Source of the DNA: Bacillota bacterium
GTDB lineage: Bacteria; Bacillota; Clostridia; Acetivibrionales; Acetivibrionaceae
Reading direction: 5' to 3'
Assembly: GCA_023398495.1 (NCBI GenBank)
Contig: JAEWSG010000013.1
Coordinates: forward strand, 1-64,000
Length of the DNA: 64,000 nt
The notes under the pieces were generated by a model. That model made no database searches. It was not told the origin of the DNA and was given only the letters and a program-made list of their open reading frames with translations. The translations under genes were made by a program, and so were the position numbers. Positions 26,905 to 37,184 of the stretch are shown piece after piece; the first letter of the stretch is position 1, and each line of letters opens with the position of its first letter.

Positions 26905-28137
26905 ATGAAAAAGCGTGTAGTTATTACCGGATTGGGTGTGGTTTCTGCATTGGGAAATGGTGCTGACAACTTCTGGAATTCGATAAAAGAAGGAAAAAAC
27001 GGTATTAGCACAGTTACAAGGTTTGATGTTTCAAATATGAATTGTAAAGTAGCAGCTGAAATAAAGGAATTTGATGTTTCACAGTTTATTGATAAAAAAG
27101 AAGCTAAGAGGATGGATAAATATTCTCAATATGCTATATCAGCGGCAAAAATGGCTGTAGAAAATTCAGGGCTTGACCTTGAGAAGGTTAATAAATATAG
27201 GTTTGGTGTTGTGGCTGGTTCTGGAATTGGGGGTATTGAGACTTTTGAAGATCAACACAGTGTCTATCTGGAAAAGGGTCCTGGAAGAGTAAGTCCATTT
27301 TTTATACCAATGTTGATTTCCAACATGGCAGCAGGACTTATAGCTATACAATTTGGTGCAAAAGGTTTTAATGAATGTGTTGTTACTGCTTGTGCAACAT
27401 CTACAAATGCAGTTGGAGATGCATTTAAAGTAATACAGCGTGGAGATGCTGACATAATGATTACCGGGGGTGCAGAAGCATCTATAACGCCAATGGCGTT
27501 TTCAGGGTTTTGTTCAATGAAAGCAATGTCAACAACTGAAGAGCCTTCTATAGCAAGCAGACCGTTTGATGCAGAAAGAAACGGATTTGTTATGGGAGAA
27601 GGTGCCGGTATGCTGATTCTTGAGGAACTTGAACATGCTCTGGCAAGAGGAGCAAACATAATTGCTGAAGTTGTGGGATACGGCTGTACAAACGATGCAC
27701 ATCATATAACAGCTCCTGCACCGGAAGGAGAAGGTGGAGCTAGGTGTATGAAGATGGCTATTGATGATGCAGGAATACGTCCTGATGAGGTTGGATATAT
27801 AAATGCTCACGGTACTTCAACTGAATATAATGATAAGTTTGAAACAGCTGCAATAAAAACTGTTTTTGGAGACCATGCAAAGAAACTTGCTGTAAGCTCA
27901 ACCAAATCTATGACTGGACACCTTCTTGGAGCAGCTGGAGCAGTTGAGGCAATAATAACAGCTCTCTCGTTGAAGGAAGGATACATGCCAGCAACAATCA
28001 ATTACAAAACGCCTGACCCGGAATGTGATTTGGACTATGTTCCTAATCAAGGCAGAAAAGCTGAGTTTAATTATGCTTTGTCCAATTCATTAGGTTTTGG
28101 TGGACACAATGCAACTATTCTTTTAAAGAAATACTAG
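26905..28137 (+). CDS. fabF: 3-oxoacyl-[ACP] synthase II
   Basis: 410-aa condensing enzyme for chain elongation. The Cys-His-His triad is C163 (TACATSTNAV), the His of NAHGTSTEYND and the His of MTGHLLGAAGA. AGGAGG precedes the ATG. The stop codon TAG forms part of the first bases (CTAGTGC) of a family B repeat, so the repeat begins inside the gene end. Confidence 0.95.
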   Translation: MKKRVVITGLGVVSALGNGADNFWNSIKEGKNGISTVTRFDVSNMNCKVAAEIKEFDVSQFIDKKEAKRMDKYSQYAISAAKMAVENSGLDLEKVNKYRFGVVAGSGIGGIETFEDQHSVYLEKGPGRVSPFFIPMLISNMAAGLIAIQFGAKGFNECVVTACATSTNAVGDAFKVIQRGDADIMITGGAEASITPMAFSGFCSMKAMSTTEEPSIASRPFDAERNGFVMGEGAGMLILEELEHALARGANIIAEVVGYGCTNDAHHITAPAPEGEGGARCMKMAIDDAGIRPDEVGYINAHGTSTEYNDKFETAAIKTVFGDHAKKLAVSSTKSMTGHLLGAAGAVEAIITALSLKEGYMPATINYKTPDPECDLDYVPNQGRKAEFNYALSNSLGFGGHNATILLKKY

Positions 28138-28243
28138 TGCTTTTGAACATAATTCATTTCTAGAGCATGCAGGCCTTAGAACAGATGAAGTACATTTTTA
28201 ACATTATGAAAAACGGAAAATTAGTAACGTTCAAAAACACCAG
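28134..28243 (+). repeat. Family B repeat, copy 1
   Basis: Starts CTAGTGC within the fabF stop codon and continues ttttgaacataattcattt, as in copy 2. The second half (tacatttttaacattatg through gttcaaaaacacc) is a diverged form of the distal hairpin of copies 3 and 4. Confidence 0.7.
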
Positions 28244-28508
28244 GATTGATTTTTATATTTAGCAGGTTTATAATTGCAGGGGACGGATTCTATCCGTTCC
28301 CTGTTAGCTTGAGCATAGAAATTAATAAAATATAAGTTCTTGTTATGGATAATGAAAAAATTAGATTTGTCTTAACAATAGTAAATTAGGATGATTGTAA
28401 TGCGTGCGATATAAAATTTTTATCTCGTTCAATATATGTAGAGGTTTTATCCTGATACGTAGTATATGTTTAATCCGTAAGTTTAAATATATACTATAGT
28501 ACCCGGAG
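28244..28508. other. Spacer before rnc with one strong hairpin
   Basis: CAGGGGACGGAT (28277-28288) pairs with ATCCGTTCCCTG (28292-28303) in a tight hairpin without a T-run; it may end or stabilise the fabF transcript. The rest is AT-rich, with an inverted repeat CGATATAAAA/TTTTTATCTCG near 28410. No further gene is seen. Confidence 0.5.
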
Positions 28509-28520
28509 GTGGGAGGTATA

Positions 28521-29234
28521 ATGCAAAATAGAGATTCTTTAATGCAGAATATTGCGATTTTTGAAAAGAAAATACAATATAGTTTTAAAAATAAGGAGAA
28601 CCTTATTTTAGCATGGACACACAGCTCTTATGCAAATGAGTATAAAAGCGAAAAGCTTGTCAGTAACGAGCGACTTGAATTTTTAGGAGACTCGGTATTA
28701 AGTGTAGTCATAAGCGAAAATATCTATAACAATTATTCACATCTGACAGAAGGTGAAATGACCAAATTCAGAGCGAATGTTGTATGTGAAGCTTCTTTGG
28801 AAAAGTGTGCTAATAGACTGAAGGTAGGTCAGTATCTTTTGCTTGGTAAAGGAGAAGAGAATTCTGGAGGAAGAAAAAGGACATCAATTCTTTCTGATGC
28901 TGTTGAAGCGTTGATTGGGGCAATTTATATTGACGGTGGATTTGAAAACGCAAAAATGTTTGTTCTCAATCAAATGAAAAAGATTATTGACGAATCTATA
29001 AAAGGCAAGATTTTTATGGATTACAAAACACAGCTTCAGGAAATTATTCAGAAAAGTAATGAGCAGAGAATTACTTATGAGATTATCGAAGAAAAGGGTC
29101 CTGATCACAGCAAGGTATTTGTTTCCCAGGTTAAACTTGATAATAAGGTTATTAGTGTGGGTGAAGGACGAACAAAGAAAGAAGCAGAGCAGATGGCTGC
29201 AAAAGCTTCTTTAAAGAAAATAGCAGATATGTGA
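28521..29234 (+). CDS. rnc: Ribonuclease III
   Basis: 237-aa double-strand-specific RNase that processes rRNA precursors and structured mRNA. The RNase III signature NERLEFLGDSVL is at 49-60, a second acidic cluster follows in SDAVEALIGAIYIDGG, and a dsRNA-binding domain covers about 160-235. The ATG at 28521 is chosen over the GTG at 28509 because GGGAGG lies directly upstream. It sits on the smc-ftsY side of the fab genes, a common Firmicute order. Confidence 0.94.
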   Translation: MQNRDSLMQNIAIFEKKIQYSFKNKENLILAWTHSSYANEYKSEKLVSNERLEFLGDSVLSVVISENIYNNYSHLTEGEMTKFRANVVCEASLEKCANRLKVGQYLLLGKGEENSGGRKRTSILSDAVEALIGAIYIDGGFENAKMFVLNQMKKIIDESIKGKIFMDYKTQLQEIIQKSNEQRITYEIIEEKGPDHSKVFVSQVKLDNKVISVGEGRTKKEAEQMAAKASLKKIADM

Positions 29235-29264
29235 TATAGCTTGTAGAGCAGGAGGGTTGAGTGT

Positions 29265-30275
29265 TTGAGGCATGTTGTTATACCGGTTTTCATACCGCAT
29301 AAAGGCTGTCCTTTTGATTGTATTTTTTGTAATCAAAAGAATATCAGCGGACAAAAGGAAGAGGTTACAGAAAGCTCTATGCGTTCTGTTATTGAGGCAC
29401 ACCTGAATACTGTTAATGGTGATGCTTCAGTTGAGATTGCTTTTTTTGGAGGTAGTTTTACTGGCATTGACACAGAGGAACAGATTAATTTCCTGAAGGT
29501 AGCCAACGAGTATATAGATAAAGGTTATGTAAGCAGTATAAGAATATCAACAAGGCCAGATTATATCAATCAAGAAATCCTTGAATACTTGAAGTTTTAT
29601 AGGGCGAATACAATCGAGCTAGGAGTGCAGAGTCTTGATAGCGAAGTGTTGGAGAAAAGTTATAGGGGGCACAGTGCCAGTGACGTATTAAAAGCTTCAA
29701 AGCTAATTAAAGAAAAAGGCTTTGTGCTTGGAATCCAAACCATGATAGGACTTCCAGGAGATAATGCTGAAAAAGCACTGAATACTGCTAAGAATGTTGT
29801 TGCCTTACAACCTCAAATAGTAAGAATTTATCCCACCTTAGTTATAAAAGACACCTATTTAGAAAAGGCATACAGAGAGGGAAAATATGTACCTCTTAGT
29901 ATTGAAACTGCAGTTGACTTATGTGCAGAACTTCTCGATATATATGAAAGTAATAATATAAATGTCATCAGAGTTGGATTGCAGCCAACAGAGAGTATAA
30001 GTGACGGGAGAGATGTGATAACCGGACCTTTTCATCCGGCTTTCAGGCAGCTCGTTGAAGCTAAGCGTACTTTAAATGCTTTAGAAAGTATTATAGTAAA
30101 AAATAAGTTTGCCGGCAAAGAAACTCTTGCAATATTGGCTGAGAAGACCAATATCTCAAACATTATAGGACAAAAGAAGTCAAATGTTATATATCTTAAG
30201 CAAAAATATGGTTTTCGGGAAATAAAGGTTTACTCAAAAGGACAAGAATGTGAACTTTATGATGTAAAATATTAA
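29265..30275 (+). CDS. Elp3-like radical SAM protein without acetyltransferase domain
   Basis: 336 aa. The radical SAM cluster is C15-x3-C19-x2-C22 (GCPFDCIFCNQ), followed by FFGGSFTGI near 61 and ELGVQSLD near 118, all typical of the Elp3/coproporphyrinogen oxidase branch. It lacks the acetyltransferase domain of true Elp3. Clostridia often keep this gene between rnc and smc. The TTG start follows GGAGGG by eight bases. Substrate is unknown; RNA modification is a reasonable guess. Confidence 0.85.
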   Translation: MRHVVIPVFIPHKGCPFDCIFCNQKNISGQKEEVTESSMRSVIEAHLNTVNGDASVEIAFFGGSFTGIDTEEQINFLKVANEYIDKGYVSSIRISTRPDYINQEILEYLKFYRANTIELGVQSLDSEVLEKSYRGHSASDVLKASKLIKEKGFVLGIQTMIGLPGDNAEKALNTAKNVVALQPQIVRIYPTLVIKDTYLEKAYREGKYVPLSIETAVDLCAELLDIYESNNINVIRVGLQPTESISDGRDVITGPFHPAFRQLVEAKRTLNALESIIVKNKFAGKETLAILAEKTNISNIIGQKKSNVIYLKQKYGFREIKVYSKGQECELYDVKY

Positions 30276-30421
30276 TTTTGTGATATTGTGGGTTGTTTTA
30301 GAATGGTATAGAATAATAGTAGAGATAGAAAAGATAAGCAGCTAGTTTACATAATTAGAGATAGAATTATAATAATTTTAATATTATATAATTTTCATAA
30401 TTTATTGAGGAGGAAAAGTGT

Positions 30422-30682
30422 ATGGAGGTATTAAAGGTATCAGCTCAATCGCAGCCGAAAATGGTCGCAGGAGCCTTAGCAGCAATCTTAAGGGGCAAGT
30501 CAAATGCAGAAATTCAAGCAGTAGGCGCCGCAGCAGTGAATCAAGCAATCAAAGCAATAGCAATTACAAGAGGGTTTGTAGCACCAAATGGAATTGACAT
30601 TATAACAGTTCCAGCTTTTTCATCAATTACTATCGACGGTGAAGAAAGGACAGCAATTAAGTTCCTTGTAGAACCTAGATAG
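30422..30682 (+). CDS. spoVS: Stage V sporulation protein S
   Basis: 86-aa Alba-like small protein, very highly conserved: VLKVSAQSQPKMVAGALAA at the N terminus and FLVEPR at the C terminus. SpoVS is needed for normal spore coat and septation stages in Bacillus, which marks the host as a spore former. GAGGAGG precedes the ATG, and a terminator follows. Confidence 0.96.
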   Translation: MEVLKVSAQSQPKMVAGALAAILRGKSNAEIQAVGAAAVNQAIKAIAITRGFVAPNGIDIITVPAFSSITIDGEERTAIKFLVEPR

Positions 30683-30708
30683 AACTAAAGTAATGTGTAA
30701 TTTTTAAG

Positions 30709-30736
30709 GCTGTTCTTAATATGAGAACAGCTTTTT
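30709..30736 (+). terminator. Intrinsic terminator after spoVS
   Basis: GCTGTTCT (30709-30716) pairs with AGAACAGC (30724-30731) followed by TTTTT. Confidence 0.88.
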
Positions 30737-30786
30737 CATGTTCTTTTTAAGAAAGTCAGAAAAAAATGCAATAAGGAGAAATTTTT

Positions 30787-31797
30787 ATGAATAAGCCTAT
30801 TATAGGAATTCCAATTGGAGATCCGGCTGGAATTGGACCGGAAATTACAGTTAAAGCACTTAAAGAAATTAGTATATATGATGTGTGCAGCCCGGTTGTT
30901 ATAGGAAGCAGGGAAACTGTTGCAAGGGCTTTGTCGGTATGTGGGTTGAAATCTGAAATAATCATAGCAGAAAGGTTTGATGAAGTAAATCCAGGGGTGG
31001 ATGCTCTGTGTCTTGTAAGTGAAGAAACTGTAGATACTTCCACTATTGAATATGGAAAAATTCAGGCTTTAGGAGGAAAGGCAGCTTACAATTATATTAA
31101 AAAGTCTGTTCAGTTAGCAAGAGAAGGTAAAATTCATGCAGTTTGTACAACTCCAATAAATAAAGAATCATTAAAGCTTGCAAGTGTCGAATATATAGGG
31201 CATACTGAGATCTTTGCCGGATTAACCAATACAAATGATCCTCTTACAATGTTTGAGGTGGGGGCGTTAAGAGTTTTTTTTCTTAGCAGGCATGTATCAC
31301 TTAGGAAGGCATGTGATATGGTTACAAAAGAAAGGGTCCTGGACTATATTGTTAGAACTGCTGAAGCTATAAGCATGCTAGGGGTGGGAGATGGAACCAT
31401 TGCGGTTGCAGGTCTCAATCCCCACTGTGGAGAACATGGTTTGTTCGGAGATGAGGAAAGGCAAATTGAAGCTGCTGTTGAAGAAGCTGTCAGAAAGGGA
31501 TATAAAGTTGAAGGCCCGATTGGAGCAGATTCGGTATTTTATCTTGCAAATAAGGGAAGATACGCTGCTGTATTATCCCTGTATCATGATCAGGGGCATA
31601 TTGCAACAAAGACGCTTGATTTTGAGAAGACAATAGCCATAACGATAGGACTTCCGTTTTTAAGAACCTCTGTGGATCATGGAACTGCCTTTGATATAGC
31701 CGGTACTGGAAAAGCAAGTCATATAAGCATGACAGAGGCAATCCTGACAGCCGCAAAATATTCTGATAGCTATAGGAGCAGGCATGAGCAGGCATAA
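30787..31797 (+). CDS. pdxA: PdxA family 4-phosphate dehydrogenase
   Basis: 336-aa NAD-dependent dehydrogenase/decarboxylase of the PdxA family: IGIPIGDPAGIGPEI at the N terminus, GHTEIFAG near 138, metal and substrate residues in AGLNPHCGEHG and LYHDQGHIATK near 277. In vitamin B6 synthesis PdxA acts on 4-phospho-hydroxythreonine, but many Firmicute members belong to PdxA2-type catabolic enzymes acting on threonate or erythronate phosphates. No pdxJ or four-carbon acid kinase gene is adjacent, so the exact substrate is open. Confidence 0.88.
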   Translation: MNKPIIGIPIGDPAGIGPEITVKALKEISIYDVCSPVVIGSRETVARALSVCGLKSEIIIAERFDEVNPGVDALCLVSEETVDTSTIEYGKIQALGGKAAYNYIKKSVQLAREGKIHAVCTTPINKESLKLASVEYIGHTEIFAGLTNTNDPLTMFEVGALRVFFLSRHVSLRKACDMVTKERVLDYIVRTAEAISMLGVGDGTIAVAGLNPHCGEHGLFGDEERQIEAAVEEAVRKGYKVEGPIGADSVFYLANKGRYAAVLSLYHDQGHIATKTLDFEKTIAITIGLPFLRTSVDHGTAFDIAGTGKASHISMTEAILTAAKYSDSYRSRHEQA

Positions 31798-31865
31798 TAA
31801 CTATTGATAAATAAAAAAAATATGTTAAAATTATTAAGTATATTAAAAGATACCGGGGTGTTCCA

Positions 31866-34800
31866 ATGCATTTAAAAAGGCTTGAGATACAGGGATTTAA
31901 ATCGTTTGCAGATAAAATAAATCTGGAGTTCAATTCAGGTATTACAGCCGTTGTCGGTCCTAATGGAAGTGGCAAGAGCAATATTTCCGATGCAATCAGA
32001 TGGGTTCTCGGAGAGCAAAGTGCCAAGACTTTAAGAGGAGGAAAGATGGAGGATGTCATCTTTGCCGGCACAGAACACAGAAAACAGTTGGGGTTTGCTG
32101 AAGTTTCACTTACTATTGACAATGCAGATCATTCTTTGCCCCTTGATTATAGTGAAGTAACTATAACCAGGCGTGTATATCGCTCCGGGGAAAGTGAATA
32201 CCTTATCAACAAGACTTCCTGCCGACTGAAGGACGTTTATGAACTATTCTTAGATACAGGTATAGGTAAGGATGGTTACTCTATTATCGGACAGGGAAGA
32301 GTTGATGAGATATTAAGTACTAAATCAGAAGAAAGACGAAATCTTTTCGAGGAAGCCTCTGGTATTATGAAATACAAGGTCAGGAAGGTAGAGGCTGAGA
32401 AAAAACTTGAGCTTACAAGACAGAACCTGGTCAGGATAAATGACATCATTTCTGAGCTTGAAACTCAGATAGAACCATTGAAACAGCAATCTGATGTTGC
32501 AAAGAGATATTTAAACTTAAGAGATACCTTAAAAGAGCTTGAGATCAATGTATATATTGAAAATATCTCTAAGTTCAAGGAAAAAATAAAGGAATTTGAG
32601 GAAAGTTATATTTCTATAAAGGATAATATCGAAGCTGACAACAAAAAGCTTGAAGATATAACCTTGTTAAATCAAAAGAAGCTTGTGCTGTTAAAAGAGC
32701 TTGAGACAAAGTTGGATAATTCAAGGCAGGAGTTTTATAATCTTGAAAACAGTCTGGAAAAGTGTAATTCTGAAACTAAACTCAATGATGAGAAAAAGAG
32801 TAACCTTTTATCAAATATATCAAGGCTTGATGGGGAAATTGAAGAAGTAAACGAAAAGCTTGAAAGTATAGCTAAAGAAGAAATAACAAGAAATGAAAAA
32901 ATCAAGTACTTGAATGAAAGACTTCAGGATTACAATGTAAAGCTCGAAGAAGCTGACAAAAAACTTCAGGCAATTCTTGCTACTTTGGGTGAACATGAGA
33001 GGTATATTGAAAATCTCAAGTCTGGTATAATGGACAAGCTGGACTTACAATCGGATAAAAAGACGCAGATAAACAATGTTAAAAACCACATAGAAGGCAT
33101 CAATAAAAGAAAGACAAGTATTACTGATGAAGTAATGCAACTGACCCTGGAAAAAGATCGTGAAGGTATGCACAAAGAAGATCTTTCAGATAGTATCTAT
33201 AAGACAAACGAGCTGATAAAGGGTGCAAAGAACAGGCTTGAATCCTTAAACACCAAAAAGGATGAATTGAACCGCGTTTTGGAAGTGGAAAGAAAGAAAC
33301 AGAATAATGTAAAATCGGATATCCAGTTTAAAACCTCAAGGCAAAAGATGCTTAAAGATATGGAAAGAAACCTTGAAGGATACAATAAAAGTGTAAAATT
33401 GGTGCTTCAGGCATGCCAACAGTCGCCTCAATTCGGTAAAGGTATTCATGGTGCTTTAGCACAGCTTGTTAAGGTTGAAGGCAAATACGAAACTGCAATA
33501 GAAATGACTCTTGGCGGGGCACTTCAAAATATTGTAACATCAAGCGAAGAAGATGCAAAGAGAGCCATTGAATATTTAAAGTCAAACAGACTTGGAAGGG
33601 CGACTTTTCTACCTATCTCCTCGGTTAGAGGGAAAACTTTTGACGATAACACCTTAAAGGATATAAAAAGTCAGGATGGCTTTGTAGGTGTCGCATCCGA
33701 CCTGATTTCCTACAGTCCTGAATATAGGGGTATTATCTTAAGTTTCTTAGGAAAAGTAGTTATTGTTGATACACTGGATTCAGGAATTAAAATGGCTAGA
33801 AGGTTTGGTTACAGTTTCAGAATAGTTACCCTTGAAGGTGATATACTAAGTACAACCGGGTCTATGTCAGGAGGAAGTAAAGAGCACAGAGAATCTGGAA
33901 TATTGAGCAGAAACAGGGAAGTACAAGAACTTGATGAGGCACTGATAAGTCTTAAAGAGCAAGAGGAGACTTCAGAGAAAAATATTAACGAGTTGTCACA
34001 AAAACTCTCTGAAGTTATAACTGATATATCCATTGAGGAAGAAAGCCTTAAGAATAATGAACTTGTAAAAATCCGGGATGAAAGTCATTTGGCTCAGATA
34101 GAGGACAATATCAGGAGAACTATTGCAAGAATGGAGATGCTCAAGCAGGAGAAAGAACAACTGACAAGACAAGAACAAAATACAGAGACTGAGCTATCAA
34201 AATACACTGAGGAACTCAACCAGATTGAAAATGATATAGCAGATACGAAACGAGTAGTAGCGGAGTATCAGGATAAGCATAAGGAAGGACAGTCTGTACG
34301 TGATGCCTTGCATACTGATATTACTGACTATAAGATTTCTGTAAATTCAATTTTAGAGAGTATAGCTGGTGTAAAGGAAGCTCTTGAGAGAATTGTTACT
34401 GAAAGGGAAAGTCTTACTAAGAGCATTGATAAAAAGAAATCTGAGAAGATAAAAAACCAAGAAGAAATTAAGTCATTAGTGGAGAAAAACGAAGGTTTAA
34501 AACTATTGATTAAAGGGTATGAAGAAGAAAAATCGGGAAAGACTTTTGAGATAGACAGGACAGTTGAAGAAAGAAAAGTGCTTGAAGAAGAATCTCAGGA
34601 TATTATTAAGCAGATAGCTGATGTTAATAGAAATATTTTGCTCATGCAGGAAGAATACAACCGTATGGAGGTAAAAAAGGCAAAGATTGAGTCTGAAATG
34701 GAAGCAATCCAGAATAGGATGTGGGACGAGTATGAGCTTACATTTACAAATGCTTTAGAATTTAAGAAGGATATAGGAAGCATTTCTCAGGCTCAAAGAC

Positions 34801-35438
34801 AGATAAATGAGATAAGAAGTGAGATTAAGGAGTTAGGACCTGTTAATGTAGCTGCTATTGAGGATTATATAAAGACCAAGGAACGTTTTGAGTTTATGTC
34901 AGTTCAGAGAAATGATATGGAACAGGCAGAGGAAAAGCTCCATAGGGTTATACAGGAAATGGTTACAATCATGAAACGTCAGTTTATGGAGCAGTTTAAG
35001 CTTATAAACGATAATTTCAATATGGTATTTAAAGAACTTTTTGATGGAGGCAGGGCGGAGCTCATACTGCTAGATAAGGAAAATGTATTGGAAAGCGGCA
35101 TAGAAATCGAAGTTCAACCACCGGGTAAAAAACTTCAGAATCTTATGCTTCTGTCAGGTGGAGAAAGGGCCTTTACTGCTATTGCACTTTTGTTCTCCAT
35201 ATTAAGGCTAAACCCTACTCCTTTTTGCGTACTCGATGAGATTGAGGCAGCTTTAGATGATGCAAATGTTAATAAATTTGCACAATACTTAAAAAAATAC
35301 TCGCACCTGACGCAATTTGCTGTTATTACGCACAGAAAGGGAACTATGGAGGCTTGTGACACGTTATATGGGGTTACTATGCAGGAGCATGGTGTTTCAA
35401 AGATTGTGTCACTGAAAATGGGTGAAAAGGTAAGCTAG
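31866..35438 (+). CDS. smc: Chromosome segregation protein SMC
   Basis: 1190 aa, full-length condensin ATPase that organises and segregates the chromosome. Walker A GPNGSGKSN is at 31-39, followed by long coiled coil, the hinge (about 510-660, GIHGALAQLVKVEGKYE onward), a second coil, then the signature LSGGERAFTAIALL and Walker B CVLDEIEAALDD near 1120. It contrasts with the half-length Rad50-like protein upstream. Followed closely by ftsY, a conserved Firmicute pair. Confidence 0.97.
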   Translation: MHLKRLEIQGFKSFADKINLEFNSGITAVVGPNGSGKSNISDAIRWVLGEQSAKTLRGGKMEDVIFAGTEHRKQLGFAEVSLTIDNADHSLPLDYSEVTITRRVYRSGESEYLINKTSCRLKDVYELFLDTGIGKDGYSIIGQGRVDEILSTKSEERRNLFEEASGIMKYKVRKVEAEKKLELTRQNLVRINDIISELETQIEPLKQQSDVAKRYLNLRDTLKELEINVYIENISKFKEKIKEFEESYISIKDNIEADNKKLEDITLLNQKKLVLLKELETKLDNSRQEFYNLENSLEKCNSETKLNDEKKSNLLSNISRLDGEIEEVNEKLESIAKEEITRNEKIKYLNERLQDYNVKLEEADKKLQAILATLGEHERYIENLKSGIMDKLDLQSDKKTQINNVKNHIEGINKRKTSITDEVMQLTLEKDREGMHKEDLSDSIYKTNELIKGAKNRLESLNTKKDELNRVLEVERKKQNNVKSDIQFKTSRQKMLKDMERNLEGYNKSVKLVLQACQQSPQFGKGIHGALAQLVKVEGKYETAIEMTLGGALQNIVTSSEEDAKRAIEYLKSNRLGRATFLPISSVRGKTFDDNTLKDIKSQDGFVGVASDLISYSPEYRGIILSFLGKVVIVDTLDSGIKMARRFGYSFRIVTLEGDILSTTGSMSGGSKEHRESGILSRNREVQELDEALISLKEQEETSEKNINELSQKLSEVITDISIEEESLKNNELVKIRDESHLAQIEDNIRRTIARMEMLKQEKEQLTRQEQNTETELSKYTEELNQIENDIADTKRVVAEYQDKHKEGQSVRDALHTDITDYKISVNSILESIAGVKEALERIVTERESLTKSIDKKKSEKIKNQEEIKSLVEKNEGLKLLIKGYEEEKSGKTFEIDRTVEERKVLEEESQDIIKQIADVNRNILLMQEEYNRMEVKKAKIESEMEAIQNRMWDEYELTFTNALEFKKDIGSISQAQRQINEIRSEIKELGPVNVAAIEDYIKTKERFEFMSVQRNDMEQAEEKLHRVIQEMVTIMKRQFMEQFKLINDNFNMVFKELFDGGRAELILLDKENVLESGIEIEVQPPGKKLQNLMLLSGGERAFTAIALLFSILRLNPTPFCVLDEIEAALDDANVNKFAQYLKKYSHLTQFAVITHRKGTMEACDTLYGVTMQEHGVSKIVSLKMGEKVS

Positions 35439-35506
35439 GGAATAGAGAAAGAAACATTGATTTATTTACAGTGATTTTTTTGAAAAAATGAATGGAGGAC
35501 TTAGGA

Positions 35507-36415
35507 ATGGGATTTTTTGACAAGTTAAAAGAGGGGCTTAAAAAAACAAAAAACGCTATAACGGAGAGAATAGATCAGGTTTTGGTTTCGTTTGGTAAAA
35601 TTGATGAAGAATTATTTGAGGAACTCGAAGAAGTTCTTATTACATCAGATATTGGTGCTGAAGCAAGTCTTAGGATTATAGAAGATCTTAAAAAGAAAGT
35701 TAAGGAAAATAAGGTTACGGATCCTATTAAGGTAAAAGGTTTATTAAAAGAGGAACTGTCGGAAATCCTTTCAACAGAAAGCACGGAATTGAATATTAGT
35801 ACCACTCCGAGTGTTATTGTAGTAGTTGGAGTTAATGGAGTAGGCAAAACCACTTCTATAGGGAAAATAGCACACCAGCTAAAGCAAAGCGGCAAGAAGG
35901 TTGTGATGGCAGCAGGTGACACCTTCAGAGCAGCAGCAATTGACCAGCTTGAAATCTGGGCAGACAGGGTAGGCGTTGAATTGATAAAACATGATGAAGG
36001 TGCAGACCCTGCGGCGGTTATATTTGATGCAGTACAATCAGTTAAGGCACGTAAAGCTGATGTGTTGATTTGTGATACAGCTGGAAGACTTCATACAAAG
36101 AAAAATCTGATGGATGAATTGAAAAAGGTATTTCGAATTATTGAAAGGGAATTACCCCAAGCTTCAAGGGAGGTTCTTCTGGTACTTGATGCAACAACCG
36201 GTCAGAATGCTATTGTGCAGGCAAAGACTTTTGCCGAGGTGTCGCCTGTGTCGGGAATTGTACTTACAAAGCTTGATGGAACTGCCAAAGGTGGTATTGT
36301 TATAGCTGTTTCATCTGAACTTAACATACCGGTTAAACTTATTGGTGTAGGTGAGCAGCTAGATGATCTTCAAAGGTTTATACCGGAAGAATTTGTTGAA
36401 GCTCTATTCTCTTAA
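35507..36415 (+). CDS. ftsY: Signal recognition particle receptor FtsY
   Basis: 302-aa SRP receptor GTPase that docks ribosome-SRP complexes at the membrane. The SRP54-type NG domain includes G1 GVNGVGKTT (108-116), DTAGRLHTK and TKLDGTAKGG. The N-terminal acidic extension is short, typical of Firmicutes. The ATG at 35507 is chosen because GGAGG lies eight bases upstream; the in-frame ATG at 35492 precedes that site. Confidence 0.96.
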   Translation: MGFFDKLKEGLKKTKNAITERIDQVLVSFGKIDEELFEELEEVLITSDIGAEASLRIIEDLKKKVKENKVTDPIKVKGLLKEELSEILSTESTELNISTTPSVIVVVGVNGVGKTTSIGKIAHQLKQSGKKVVMAAGDTFRAAAIDQLEIWADRVGVELIKHDEGADPAAVIFDAVQSVKARKADVLICDTAGRLHTKKNLMDELKKVFRIIERELPQASREVLLVLDATTGQNAIVQAKTFAEVSPVSGIVLTKLDGTAKGGIVIAVSSELNIPVKLIGVGEQLDDLQRFIPEEFVEALFS

Positions 36416-36508
36416 AGCATAGTGCCGATGACGGGAATTGTTACTTGGCATATAGGAGTTTAGAACAGTAGAAATGCATTTTATAAATTCCCATGTAGAG
36501 GAGTAGCT

Positions 36509-37162
36509 ATGAATATGGAAATAGATAGTCTGGCAAAAATCATATGGGATTATCATCATATGAATCAGGTGTTAACTTGTGCCGACTTGATAATTGTTCT
36601 TGGAAGTCATGATACACGTGTGGCCAAAAGGGGAGCAGAGCTTTTTCTTAAAGGTCTTGCTCCCTTTATTGTGATTTCCGGTGGATTGGGCAAAATAACA
36701 AAAACCATCTGGAACATGACAGAAGCGGAGAAATTTGCACAAATCGCATGTGATATGGGTGTACCTTCAAAACAAATAATCCTTGAGACTTTGTCAACGA
36801 ATACAGGGGAGAATATCTCATTTACAAGAAGGTTGATATCGGACAGAAATTTGAAAGATGATTCAATTATAGCCGTTAATAAGCCATATATGGAGCGAAG
36901 AACGTATGCGGCTTTTAAAAAATTCTGGACTGATAATGAAATAATGGTAACCTCACCGCAAATTGGGTTTAAAGAATATTTTGATGCTTATTCAGGTACA
37001 GAGATTACTAAAGATGAGGTAATAAGTATTATGGTTGGTGACTTGCAACGCATAAAAGTTTACGCAGAAAAAGGTTTTCAGATTCCTCAGTTCATTCCGG
37101 ATAATGTATGGGGAGCATATAATAAACTGGTTGAATTGGGTTTTACAAAGCATTTGATATGA
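36509..37162 (+). CDS. YdcF/SanA-like DUF218 protein
   Basis: 217 aa with the DUF218 fold: LIIVLGSHDTRVAKRGAELF near 23, VISGGLGKITKT near 50, and ETLSTNTGENISFTRRLI near 91. Relatives (YdcF, SanA, ElyC) bind S-adenosylmethionine or act in envelope maintenance, but this one has no signal peptide or membrane helix and is probably cytoplasmic. GAGGAG precedes the ATG. A palindromic element follows the stop. Confidence 0.8.
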   Translation: MNMEIDSLAKIIWDYHHMNQVLTCADLIIVLGSHDTRVAKRGAELFLKGLAPFIVISGGLGKITKTIWNMTEAEKFAQIACDMGVPSKQIILETLSTNTGENISFTRRLISDRNLKDDSIIAVNKPYMERRTYAAFKKFWTDNEIMVTSPQIGFKEYFDAYSGTEITKDEVISIMVGDLQRIKVYAEKGFQIPQFIPDNVWGAYNKLVELGFTKHLI

Positions 37163-37184
37163 AAAGGGGTGCATGTAGCTTAAG